From Rhodospirillaceae bacterium (GTDB lineage Bacteria > Pseudomonadota > Alphaproteobacteria > Rhodospirillales > Rhodospirillaceae): 64,000 nt of DNA. The notes under the pieces were generated by a model. That model was not told the DNA's origin and searched no databases. It saw nothing but the letters and a program-made list of their open reading frames with translations. Shown here piece by piece: positions 1 through 7,461 of the stretch. Positions within the stretch are counted from its first letter, which is position 1. Every line of letters starts with the position of its first letter. The translations under genes and the position numbers were made by a program. Location: contig NSIP01000009.1 in the NCBI GenBank assembly GCA_002737725.1, forward strand, positions 31,755-95,754, read 5' to 3'.

Positions 1-603
1 GAACTCGCCGCTGTCTTGCAAGTGATACAGCGTTGCGATGGCCAGGTCGAAGTAAATGCCATGCACAGCCACATCGCCACTCTCAACGCGCGATTTTATC
101 CAGGGGAAAGTCATCAGGTTGGCAATCGATGTTTTGATGCCTTCCTTCTCGGCTAAAGTTTGCGCTGCATTGAGATCGCCTTTGGAAATCGCGAGTGCAC
201 GTTCACGCGCAGGCGCTGCAATTTTCATCCAGGCGCTGACAAAATCGTCGCCGCTAATTTGGGTACCGCGCACCATAGCGCCAATGCCGCCGCACAAGGC
301 ATGGCCCATGACGATGATCTGTTTGACATTCAGCACCAAAATAGCAAATTCCAACGCAGCTGACGTGCCGTGGAAATCACCGTCGGGCGAGTAGGGCGGA
401 ACAAGGTTGGCAACATTGCGCACCATGAAAATGTCGCCGGGCGCGGTGCCGAAAATAATCGCCGGTTCCATGCGCGCGTCCGAGCACGCAATAACAATAG
501 CTCGTGGCGCTTGACCTTTGGCGGCCAAAGCCTTCAGCATTGTCTCATTGTTTTTATAGTAGCCTTCGCGAAACTTGTGAAAGCCATCGATTAATTTATC
601 CAT
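1..603 (-). CDS. Beta-class carbonic anhydrase, C-terminus beyond the left edge
   Basis: Interconverts CO2 and bicarbonate in the cytoplasm. Read on the minus strand from the ATG at 603, the frame stays open to base 1, giving 201 residues without a stop. The beta-class zinc ligands are visible: C40-x-D42-x-R44 in the segment ACSDAR, and H101-x-x-C104 in GHALCGG. The stretch MVRNVANLVPP after the first motif is also typical of the family. Usual family length is about 200-230 residues, so only a short tail is missing. No partner gene is visible. The family call is secure; the subtype is not resolved. Confidence 0.93.
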   Translation of the reverse strand, partial: MDKLIDGFHKFREGYYKNNETMLKALAAKGQAPRAIVIACSDARMEPAIIFGTAPGDIFMVRNVANLVPPYSPDGDFHGTSAALEFAILVLNVKQIIVMGHALCGGIGAMVRGTQISGDDFVSAWMKIAAPARERALAISKGDLNAAQTLAEKEGIKTSIANLMTFPWIKSRVESGDVAVHGIYFDLAIATLYHLQDSGEF

Positions 604-679
604 AGGCGGTGTTTAGGGGGCTCATTCGGTCGCGTCAAACAAAAAAGCCGTAGTGGAAATCTTACTTCGCCAGCCATGG

Positions 680-1243
680 CTAGATCCGGAAGACTTCCGT
701 CACCGCGACCACATAGCCATCGGGATCCGTCAGTAGCATATTCGCCCCGAATTTGCGTCCAGCCAGGCCGTTGGAGGTGTAGGCGGCGGGCGGGCGCAGC
801 ACTCCGCCGCCTAGCGCCGTAATACGTGCTGCGATACTGTTTATGTCGAGGGATTCAATCATCACAATGATATCTTGAATGCCCAACCGATCGGCTATTT
901 TGCGGTTGGGCTCAAGGCTGGGATCGCGGAATTCAAGCAAGCCGATCATGCCGACGTAGTTATCGCGCCCCGCCATGACGATGACACGTGAATTTTTGGA
1001 TTGGACCGTCAAGGGCAATGCGATTGGCTGGTTGGGGTCTTGGTCGCCGCGCCAATCGAGCTAAACATGAAACCCGATAGCGGCATAGAACACTTTCGAG
1101 CGTTCAGTGTCGCTGACAAGCAACATCTTTCGCCGAACGATAGGGCCAGCATATGAGTCTCCGACATCTTGAGCGGTCGTCGCCACGCTGAGCAACGCGA
1201 TACCCGCGAGGGCATAGAGCAGCGTACTGAAAAGCCTTAAGGC
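680..1243 (-). pseudogene. VOC/glyoxalase-like protein with signal peptide, interrupted by an amber stop
   Basis: One minus-strand frame encodes an N-terminal hydrophobic leader (LYALAGIALLSVATTAQ), a VOC-type start (MLLVSDTERSKVFYAAIGF) and, after an in-frame TAG at 1061-1063, the rest of a VOC domain ending LLTDPDGYVVAVTEVFRI at 680. The reading frame is the same on both sides of the stop, so a single nonsense change explains the break. The open stretch begins after a TAA at 1244-1246 and has no ATG or GTG before the leader, so the start codon may be lost too. It lies just downstream of the methyltransferase ending at 1249 and was probably co-transcribed. Translation of the 112-residue 3' part alone is possible but would lack half the fold. 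Confidence 0.8.
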
Positions 1244-1248
1244 TTAAC

Positions 1249-2370
1249 TTACGGCTTTCTGGCACAGCTCACGAACCACGCGACAGTTTTGTCGAGTTGG
1301 TCGAACTTGCCATGCCAGATGGAGTCTTTGGGAAAACCCGCATCGGAATACATCTTTACCGGGTCGTTGGTGGCATAGGCTTCCCAATAGGGTTCGTTGT
1401 TATTCTTCAAATCCCAACTGGAATCAAACTGCCCGAAGGCGTCTTTTTCAGAATAGCGCAGTGGTACGTCTTGATGAATGGCAATGCCGCCTGCCTTCAA
1501 AAGGCGAAAACTTTCTTTGAACATCGCCGCTTGAGTTTTTACCGGCATCTCGTGCATGGCGTTGTGCGAGACCACCAAATCAAAGCTAGCATCAGGTAGT
1601 GTGGTTGCGCCTGCATCCATTTGATGAAAATGAACTGCCGCCCCCAAAGCTTCGGCGCGCGCGTGTGCGTATCGCAACATACCTGCTCCCACATCAATTG
1701 CATGAACTTCAGCATTCGGGAATGCCAGTGCCCAAGGTGTTGTCGAGCCGCCCGCCGAGCACGCGAAATCAAGAATTCTGGTGGGCGTGAAACCAGCGAA
1801 ACGTTCTTTAATAAAGCGCTGAATCACTTCCGCTTTGCTTTCCATGGTGCCGATGCCGCCGCCCATAGAATACAAGTTGCCACCGCCTTCATAGAAGGCA
1901 CCAGCCATCACGTCGTTTGCGCCGTAGTCAGCCGCATAGTTGACGGGCTGCAAATGAATGTTCACCTCTTTGATGCCGCGCGGCGGATCAAACTTTGGGT
2001 TCAGCGACAGCGAGCCTTTCAGCTTGGTCGAGCCATGCAGTGCGTCGTAGGTTTTTTCCAAACGCTCTTTCTGGCGATAGATGGGGTCGGCAACCGCGTC
2101 CCACATCAGTTCCTGCGCATCGCGATTCAGCGCTGAGAACATGAGATAGCTCGGCTCTTTCCACATCACCTCGCCGATGTCGTGGCGGTCGGCGGGTTCG
2201 CGCCCGTGCTCTTTCACAAACTTCGGCTTGGCGAGTTTTTCATAAATGGCTTTGTTGGCCGGGCGGATTTTGCGGCCCACATGGAATTTCAAATTCAGCA
2301 CGAACATTTGACGCGCCCGCTCGTCGTGGTTGGGCTGCGACATCATCTCGTGAACTGGATTGCGGGCCAT
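1249..2370 (-). CDS. Class I SAM-dependent methyltransferase with long N-terminal domain (family member M1)
   Basis: A 373-residue protein. The methyltransferase fold starts near residue 195 with motif I ILDFACSAGGS, followed by an acidic residue after strand 2 (VHAIDVGAGMLRYAHARA) and a late motif LLKAGGIAIHQDV. The first 190 residues are not a standard methyltransferase part; they contain VNIHLQPVNYAADYG, the counterpart of the HIQPGGYVG element in the proteins at 3901-4989 and 60902-62098. It also shares the RYxHxRA helix and an HExP motif (MHEMP) with them, so the three are paralogues. Start ATG 2370 is preceded by GGAG. Motif I is more divergent than in the other two. Substrate unknown. 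Confidence 0.85.
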   Translation of the reverse strand: MARNPVHEMMSQPNHDERARQMFVLNLKFHVGRKIRPANKAIYEKLAKPKFVKEHGREPADRHDIGEVMWKEPSYLMFSALNRDAQELMWDAVADPIYRQKERLEKTYDALHGSTKLKGSLSLNPKFDPPRGIKEVNIHLQPVNYAADYGANDVMAGAFYEGGGNLYSMGGGIGTMESKAEVIQRFIKERFAGFTPTRILDFACSAGGSTTPWALAFPNAEVHAIDVGAGMLRYAHARAEALGAAVHFHQMDAGATTLPDASFDLVVSHNAMHEMPVKTQAAMFKESFRLLKAGGIAIHQDVPLRYSEKDAFGQFDSSWDLKNNNEPYWEAYATNDPVKMYSDAGFPKDSIWHGKFDQLDKTVAWFVSCARKP

Positions 2371-2409
2371 GGTGTAAACTCCGAAGGCGCTGTTGGGTGC
2401 AGTTCAACC

Positions 2410-2480
2410 AACCCCTCACCCGAAGCTTCGCTTCGACCCCTCCCACGCGAAGCGGAGGGAGAGGGTAGGGTGAGGGGGTT
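2410..2480. repeat. REP-like intergenic palindrome
   Basis: Outer arms AACCCCTCACCC and GGGTGAGGGGGTT enclose inner dyads built from gaagc/gcttc and cctccc/gggagg. Related CTCACCC/CTCTCCC palindromes occur at 6601, 14925, 15055, 49936 and 50043. It lies between the M1 methyltransferase promoter and the broken DUF2306 gene. It could act as a transcription terminator or be a passive dispersed repeat. Confidence 0.75.
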
Positions 2481-2571
2481 GATTGGTTACAGTCAAACTC
2501 TTCACCCAAACATTACTCCAGCTTTGACCGGGCATAAAGCCCGTGTCACCAGCTCATTGGTATAGAAAGAC

Positions 2572-3051
2572 TTAGGCGGTGTGGTTAACCCACGCCATAC
2601 GGCGATTCACCACAACAGCCACCACAAAGAAAACGACAACAATCACCAAGCTGGAACCAATGATATTCTGTGGAGAATCGAAGAAACTCTGGGCCACAGG
2701 CAACCGCGAAATCGTCTCTGCCATGGCGGCTGTCCATAACCCTGAGTACGAGCCGATTATGAGCCGCAGATGTGCCGTCATCCATCCTGGCTTGCGTGTA
2801 ACCAAGGGCCAGGTCAATGCGTTTCACGTTTTGGCACTCATCAGCCTCGCCTCTGTCATCGCCGGGTTATGGCCGGTCAGGCGATAGAGCCCGATCGCCG
2901 TAATGTTCAGCGTCACCATGCCCACCAGATAGCCCGCGCCAATGGCGCGATGAAACGGGGTGCCTTTGGCGGCTGGATAAACCGAGAGGCCCAACACCAT
3001 CGCTATCAGTGCCGCCGCAATGTGAATGGTTCCGAGCGTGCTGAGAGTCAT
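2572..3051 (-). pseudogene. DUF2306-like membrane protein, disrupted by a 68-bp internal inversion
   Basis: The minus-strand frame starts with an ATG at 3051 (MTLSTLGTIHIAAALIAMVL), runs through AIGLYRLTG, then becomes nonsense and hits TGA at 2824-2826. The same frame resumes at TRKPGWMTAHLRLIIGSYSG and continues through a final membrane segment to a stop at 2572. The missing middle is present on the opposite strand, where it reads NAFHVLALISLASVIAGLW. Reversing 2807-2874 in silico restores one uninterrupted frame of 159 codons reading YRLTGQVNAFHVLALIS and then AGLWPLVTRKPGW. The 5' end overlaps the upstream regulator by 4 bp, so this was the last gene of a three-gene operon. The DUF2306 assignment is from memory of the family pattern. 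Confidence 0.85.
2807..2874. other. Inverted 68-bp segment bounded by GGCCA/TGGCC
   Basis: GGCCA at 2807-2811 and TGGCC at 2870-2874 form 5-bp inverted arms around 58 bp. In the orientation present, the segment puts a TGA into the DUF2306-like gene; in the other orientation the gene is intact. The arms are too short to imply a dedicated recombinase, so microhomology-driven inversion, a minority allele or an assembly error are all possible. Confidence 0.8.
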
Positions 3052-3398
3052 GTGGGCGTTTCTTCTTCTTTGAGTATCGGCGCTGTGTCGGCGGGCGGTT
3101 GGTTCAAAATGTCGCGCAAGAACGCCACATGGGCTTCAAATGCACGGCGGCCCAGCAACGTCATGGCGGCACGTGTGCGCGGTTTTCTGCCGACGTAGTC
3201 TTTGGTTATTTTCACGTAGCCCGCATTGGCCAAGGTGCCGAGATGCGCACCCAAATTGCCGTCGGTTGCACCGGTGATGGCCTTGAGGCGCCCAAACTCC
3301 AGTAGATCAGATTTGGGCACGGCATTCAGCGCAGCCATGATTTTGAGCCGAACGGCTTGGTGGATGATGTCGTTTGGGCCAGGGAGGGGCATGGACAT
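3048..3398 (-). CDS. Winged-helix transcriptional regulator
   Basis: A 116-residue protein resembling the small winged-helix DNA-binding family (HTH_34 type, related to MarR/ArsR folds). Visible: an N-terminal helix VRLKIMAALNAV, a recognition-helix region ATDGNLGAHLGTLANAGYV and a wing KDYVGRKPRTRAAMTLLGRRAF. No ligand or metal site is apparent. It sits between a small membrane protein (3402-3761, 3-bp gap) and the DUF2306-like gene (4-bp ATGA overlap), a layout in which such regulators often control their own membrane-protein operon. The palindromic sites at 3784-3831 are its obvious candidate operator. Confidence 0.85.
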   Translation of the reverse strand: MSMPLPGPNDIIHQAVRLKIMAALNAVPKSDLLEFGRLKAITGATDGNLGAHLGTLANAGYVKITKDYVGRKPRTRAAMTLLGRRAFEAHVAFLRDILNQPPADTAPILKEEETPT

Positions 3399-3401
3399 GT
3401 G

Positions 3402-3761
3402 TTAGACCCCCCGCATCCACACGCCGCACAGGATCATGGTTCCGCCCGCCACGGCCCCCATCCACAACGAGTAATTTTCGCGCAGGAAAATGTAGCCACC
3501 GATCAGCAGGGCCGCGCACACCACGCCCGCGATTACGTACCTCAGGCCCAGCCATAACCCCATCAGCACATAGCCCGTGGCCAGCAGTGCGGTTGTCAAA
3601 CTGATGGTTGGCAGGCTGCTCAGCAGCATTGCCAGGAAGCAAATGCCCACCCACAAAAGGTTTAAGGTCAGGTTCGCCTTCGGGGCTTGGCGGAACGTGC
3701 GCCCCGTTAAGTTGAAAGCCGAAACAGCCAATGGCTGCTCGACGTGATGAGAGGTCTGCAT
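3402..3761 (-). CDS. Small multi-spanning membrane protein
   Basis: A 119-residue protein with a polar N-terminus of about 30 residues followed by roughly four hydrophobic segments: LLWVGICFLAMLLSSL, LTTALLATGYVLMGLWL, YVIAGVVCAALLIGGYIF and LWMGAVAGGTMILCGVW. No family is recognised. It is the first gene of the operon with the winged-helix regulator and the broken DUF2306-like gene. An AT-rich promoter zone with repeated CAGAGT/ACTCTG half-sites lies directly upstream, and the translation start has an adjacent GGAGAAA. It could be a stress-responsive or sensor membrane partner, but nothing in the sequence proves a function. Confidence 0.75.
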   Translation of the reverse strand: MQTSHHVEQPLAVSAFNLTGRTFRQAPKANLTLNLLWVGICFLAMLLSSLPTISLTTALLATGYVLMGLWLGLRYVIAGVVCAALLIGGYIFLRENYSLWMGAVAGGTMILCGVWMRGV

Positions 3762-3783
3762 AATTTTCTCCTTTCTACAGATT

Positions 3784-3831
3784 ACTCTGTACTAAAGAGT
3801 TAATTATTCAGAGTACTCTGTCAATCAGAGT
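3784..3831. promoter_or_regulatory. Cluster of ACTCTG/CAGAGT half-sites including a perfect 12-bp palindrome
   Basis: CAGAGTACTCTG at 3809-3820 is a perfect palindrome. Further half-sites are ACTCTG at 3784-3789, AAGAGT at 3795-3800 and CAGAGT at 3826-3831. They lie in AT-rich DNA just upstream of the membrane-protein/winged-helix operon. Their arrangement suits a dimeric winged-helix repressor; assigning the regulator at 3048-3398 is inference. Confidence 0.65.
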
Positions 3832-3900
3832 TTATTGCTAATATTATCTTATTGATTTATTTGACTAAAAAATGACGAGAGGTGCCGCGATCTTCGAGCT

Positions 3901-4989
3901 CTAGGCTGGCTTATCGCATACTCGAGAGCCCATCATCACGCCAGGCTGGATGCGCGAACGAAGGGTAAAGCCTACGTCTTCCAGGCGTTTTTCGACGTTA
4001 CAGGTGACAAATTCATGAGCATAGGGCTCGCCGTTGTCGGCCGAATCCATCAGGCCCAAGAGCCCCGCGTAGCCTGGCTTGCCGGGCTCGGCCGAGGCGA
4101 AGTCCCATACCACAAACGTGCCCCCTGGGCGCAGCACCCGGAATACTTCTTTCAGGGTTTTATCGAGGACCGGGATGGGAATTTCATGGAAGAGGATGTG
4201 TTCAACCACCAGGTCGAAATGTCCATCGGGGAAGTCTAGCGTTTCGCTGGGCATCTGGGCAAAATGCACGGCGATATTCTGCTCGCTCGCCCGAAGGTGG
4301 CCGTAACGGATCATGGGCGCGCTGATATCGGTGGCGATCACTTCCGCATCTTTGTGAATGCGCTTTATTTCGACGGCTATTTGCCCGATGCCACACCCAA
4401 TTTCCAAAATGCGGGCGGCTTTGCCGTCCAGGGGCTTGGGGGTTTGCTCGGCCAGGCGCTTGTGCAGCGCGTCTTCGGCGTTTTCACCGCCATAAAACAC
4501 ACTGGTGCCGTAATCGTAAAGCATCCCGGCTAAGGGGCTGCCTACATAGCCGCCGGGCTGGATATGAATGTGAACCTTCGCATAGTCCGGGTACACGAAA
4601 TTGGGGTCGTAGGTCAGCGTGCCGGGGCCGCGCGTCTCGGCGTCGGTCATGCGGCGCAGGTATTCCTCTTCGCGCACGCCGTAGGATTCGACAATGCGCT
4701 GTTTGTAGATCTCCTGGGCGGTGCGTTTGATGCGCATGAACGTGGAGAGATACTGATCCTTACCAATCACCTCGCGGGCCTTGGCTACGCCCTCGGCCGT
4801 ATGTTCAATTTTCACGCCTGCTTTGGCCATCAGGTCATTGCCGCGCTCGCCCATATGTTTCCAATAGGCATGCAGCAGTTGGTTGCGCGTATCGCTCATG
4901 AAGTCGTTGTAAACTTCGTCGGCGCGCGTGGTCATGGCGGGCGTACGGCCATACTTGCCACGGTCGATGGTGGAATTGCTGATGGTCAT
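3901..4989 (-). CDS. Class I SAM-dependent methyltransferase with HIQPGGYVG pre-domain (family member M2)
   Basis: A 362-residue protein without a signal peptide. Residues 1-185 form the family-specific region, including YAKVHIHIQPGGYVGSPLAG and YDYGTSVFYGG. Motif I ILEIGCGIGQIA starts near residue 191; VIATDISAPMIRYGHLRA gives the acidic ribose-binding residue and the RYGHxRA helix; FHEIP and VLRPGGTFVVWDF follow. It matches M3 (60902-62098) more closely than M1 (1249-2370). It lies alone, divergent from the solute-binding protein at 5083. It is not a known housekeeping methyltransferase and its substrate cannot be read from sequence. Confidence 0.87.
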   Translation of the reverse strand: MTISNSTIDRGKYGRTPAMTTRADEVYNDFMSDTRNQLLHAYWKHMGERGNDLMAKAGVKIEHTAEGVAKAREVIGKDQYLSTFMRIKRTAQEIYKQRIVESYGVREEEYLRRMTDAETRGPGTLTYDPNFVYPDYAKVHIHIQPGGYVGSPLAGMLYDYGTSVFYGGENAEDALHKRLAEQTPKPLDGKAARILEIGCGIGQIAVEIKRIHKDAEVIATDISAPMIRYGHLRASEQNIAVHFAQMPSETLDFPDGHFDLVVEHILFHEIPIPVLDKTLKEVFRVLRPGGTFVVWDFASAEPGKPGYAGLLGLMDSADNGEPYAHEFVTCNVEKRLEDVGFTLRSRIQPGVMMGSRVCDKPA

Positions 4990-5082
4990 GGGCTGGCCTT
5001 ATGCTTAAATTAATTGATCTAGCTTAGCCCACCCAACATTTTTTTGGTATACTCAAAGCGTTTCTATCATGAAAGCCACGCC

Positions 5083-6600
5083 ATGTTTCGGTCGCCGAAT
5101 CGTCGCACATTTATTGCCGGGTCGGTCTTGGCAGCCGCATTGCCTTTTGCCGTGCCTGCCCAGCAGGATAAATCATTGCTGCGCGTTGCGTTGGGTGGCC
5201 TGCCTACGGGCAAAGGCAATCCCTACCACAACATCCAAACGCCGACGATCATTGTGACCAGCGCCATCTTCGATGGCCTGACGCGCCTGAAGGCTGACGG
5301 CAGCGTCGGGCCGGGCTTGGCGGTGTCGTGGGAGGCGCTGGGTCCGCTGACATGGCGCTTTAAACTGCGCGATGACGTATTTTTCTCTAACGGCAAACGC
5401 TTCACGGCCGATGCTGTCGTTCATGCCGTGACGTATCTCGCGAACCCTGGTCCCGCGACCGAAACCGTGCGCCGTGACATGACGTTCTTGGAAAGCGCGA
5501 AGGCCGTCGAGGCCACGACCGTTGACATTACCACCAAGATTCCAACGCCGTTCTTGCCCCGCTACGCCGCCATTCTGCTGATCGTCGAGCCGGAAGCGTG
5601 GAACAGCATGGACCTTGCTGCGTTCTCGGAAAAGCCTGTGGGTACTGGGCCCATGGTGGCAGACAGTTGGGCGCCGGGCCGTGTTGTGCTGCGTGCCAAC
5701 AAAACCTCGTGGCGTGCGCCAACGATTCCGGGTGTTGAATTTTTGTTGCTGCCCGACATTCCCTCGCGCCTTCAAGCGATGTTGTCGGATCGGTTAGATG
5801 TGGTCTACCAACTTCCGCCTGAAGAATTCTCAATGGTGACAGATTTCGGCGGCAGCGTGATCACCATCAATGATGCGGCGGCGACGGCGATTTTGTTTAA
5901 CTTCGGCAAAGATCGCCAAACGCCACTGAATGATGTGCGTGTGCGTCGTGCCATCAATTTGGCCGTTGATCGCCAAACCATTGTCGATGCGCTGCTGGGT
6001 GGAAAGCCAAAACTTTCAGGCCAGCCTGCCGTAAGTGCTGCCTTCGGGTATGATCCCTCGATCTTGCCCTATGCTTATGACCCGCAAAAAGCCAAATCGC
6101 TATTGACGGAAGCTGGGTTTGGCAACGGCTTTCCCATGGCCTTGGAAACCTCGGGCGGCACCACCAATTCGCTACTCATTGTGCAGCGCGTGGCCGACGA
6201 TTTGGCGCGCGTGGGGATTAAAGTCGAAATTCGGACTAAGATGGCCACACAGTATTTGCTCGACTTCGTGCAAGGGCGCTACGAGCCCGATGCCTTTACG
6301 TTACAGTGGGTGTCTTATCCGTCACTCGATGCCATTCAAATGAGCACGATTGGCTCGTGCCGAAAAACCAACCCTTGGTATTGCAACTCCGAGATTGAGC
6401 CCACGATTACGGCGGCGTGGTCGGAAGCAGATCCCGATAAGGCCTTGGCCTTGCGTCACAAGGTCATGAAATTTTATCACGACGAAGCGCCGAGCTTGTT
6501 TTTGTATGACAACGTCACGTTCTTGGGCTTGAGTCCGCGCACGACGGGCTACACTAACATTTTTGGATTTATTCCATATGAGGATGTGCGGTTAAGTTAG
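5083..6600 (+). CDS. ABC transporter solute-binding protein, family 5, with Tat-type signal
   Basis: Periplasmic binding protein of the peptide/nickel/opine family, 505 residues. The N-terminus MFRSPNRRTFIAGSVLAAAL carries a twin-arginine signal ending near AVPAQQ. The body has family hallmarks: GPGLAVSWEALGPLTWRFKL, FSNGKRFTADAVVHAV and VRRAINLAVDRQTIVDALLGG. The upstream codon at 5044 overlaps a TATACT box (5048-5053), so the ATG at 5083 is the better start. No permease or ATPase genes are adjacent, making it an orphan whose transporter lies elsewhere or which serves as a receptor. Ligand unknown. Confidence 0.9.
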   Translation: MFRSPNRRTFIAGSVLAAALPFAVPAQQDKSLLRVALGGLPTGKGNPYHNIQTPTIIVTSAIFDGLTRLKADGSVGPGLAVSWEALGPLTWRFKLRDDVFFSNGKRFTADAVVHAVTYLANPGPATETVRRDMTFLESAKAVEATTVDITTKIPTPFLPRYAAILLIVEPEAWNSMDLAAFSEKPVGTGPMVADSWAPGRVVLRANKTSWRAPTIPGVEFLLLPDIPSRLQAMLSDRLDVVYQLPPEEFSMVTDFGGSVITINDAAATAILFNFGKDRQTPLNDVRVRRAINLAVDRQTIVDALLGGKPKLSGQPAVSAAFGYDPSILPYAYDPQKAKSLLTEAGFGNGFPMALETSGGTTNSLLIVQRVADDLARVGIKVEIRTKMATQYLLDFVQGRYEPDAFTLQWVSYPSLDAIQMSTIGSCRKTNPWYCNSEIEPTITAAWSEADPDKALALRHKVMKFYHDEAPSLFLYDNVTFLGLSPRTTGYTNIFGFIPYEDVRLS

Positions 6601-6650
6601 CAAACCCTCACCCTCGCTTCGCTCGATCTCTCCCAAGGAAGAGGTTTAAA
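6601..6650. repeat. REP-like CCCTCACCC element, partial
   Basis: Sequence following the stop of the solute-binding protein begins ccctcaccctcgcttcgctc and contains short inverted pieces related to the larger element at 2410-2480. It lies between two convergent genes and may serve as a weak terminator. Confidence 0.5.
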
Positions 6651-6657
6651 AGCTTGC

Positions 6658-7263
6658 TCAATACAGCGCAATCCGGGCCAACGCCACGTCGGCATCGAAG
6701 TCGCGCATCCAGCCCAGCAATGCCACGCGTTGTAGGCCTTTCAAATTCAGCGGCTCTTTTAATCCGTTCGGGATAAATGCCGACCACGGTAAGCGCAGCG
6801 TTTGCCATTCTGGTTTTGAGGCGAAGGTGGCGCGGTACGATTGCTCGTACCAGCGCACATCAGTGGTTCGGATATGGCAGTTGTACTCTTCGCCGTTGCC
6901 CCACACATCGATTTCAAACCCTTGATAAGCCGATGCATTGAGCGGTATTCCGCCAGGCTCTAAATCTAATGCCAGTTGGATGAATCCCCCACCTTTGGTA
7001 TTGACGCGGCCAGAGAGGCGCAAGCAGCGCCGCTCTAAAATGGTGTCGACGCGCGCGCTGCCGGTAGAGCGCCCACCCATAACTTGATCGGTGAAGCCGG
7101 CCCAACGTGTGCCTAGCGGCGAGCGTCCGTCGGTGCCAGTAATGTCGTCGAGGACTTTGAGTTCTGGAGCGGCGGCGTGTCCGCGACCAGCAAACGGAAG
7201 GATAACAGCAGCGGCCATGAGGTTGCGCCGCCCCATGATTCCTGTCGTTGATTTCTTGGCCAT
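6658..7263 (-). CDS. CIA30-family protein with Tat-type signal peptide
   Basis: A 201-residue protein. The leader MAKKSTTGIMGRRNLMAAAV has a GRR motif, then a hydrophobic stretch ending near GRGHAAA. The mature part shows the CIA30 pattern: WAGFTDQVMGGRSTGSARVD, LRLSGRVNTKGGGFIQLAL, GFEIDVWGNGEEYNCHIRT and LPWSAFIP. CIA30 (NDUFAF1) assists complex I assembly in mitochondria; bacterial homologues are often exported and of unknown role. The start at 7263 is chosen because AAAGGG lies 8 bases upstream; an earlier in-frame codon at 7284 is less likely. In plants this domain is fused to NmrA-like domains, a family abundant at 41-48 kb here. Confidence 0.85.
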   Translation of the reverse strand: MAKKSTTGIMGRRNLMAAAVILPFAGRGHAAAPELKVLDDITGTDGRSPLGTRWAGFTDQVMGGRSTGSARVDTILERRCLRLSGRVNTKGGGFIQLALDLEPGGIPLNASAYQGFEIDVWGNGEEYNCHIRTTDVRWYEQSYRATFASKPEWQTLRLPWSAFIPNGLKEPLNLKGLQRVALLGWMRDFDADVALARIALY

Positions 7264-7406
7264 GGGCGCGGCCCTTTCTGTCACTATGTTATACCCCTTT
7301 TACGTTGCTGGCGCGTGGCTAGATGGCGGTCGGGCGAGAAATATGTGTGGTGACTCCTAAGCCCACGAGTCGAGATAGGCTCACTGCTAAAAACACCACG
7401 CCCAAC

Positions 7407-7438
7407 AAAAAACCCCACCGTTTCAGGTGGGGTTTTTT
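7407..7438 (-). terminator. Rho-independent terminator of icd
   Basis: Stem ACCCCACC/GGTGGGGT with loop gtttca, flanked by A-run and T-run on both sides, 24 bp downstream of the icd stop. It could work in both directions. Confidence 0.9.
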
Positions 7439-7461
7439 GACTTGCGCAATTGAAGCCGCGG

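Noticed and set aside
2579..2887. Plus-strand ORF containing NAFHVLALISLASV as a real gene
   Set aside because: Only the 68-bp inverted piece is protein-like on this strand; the flanks are the antisense of the DUF2306-like gene.
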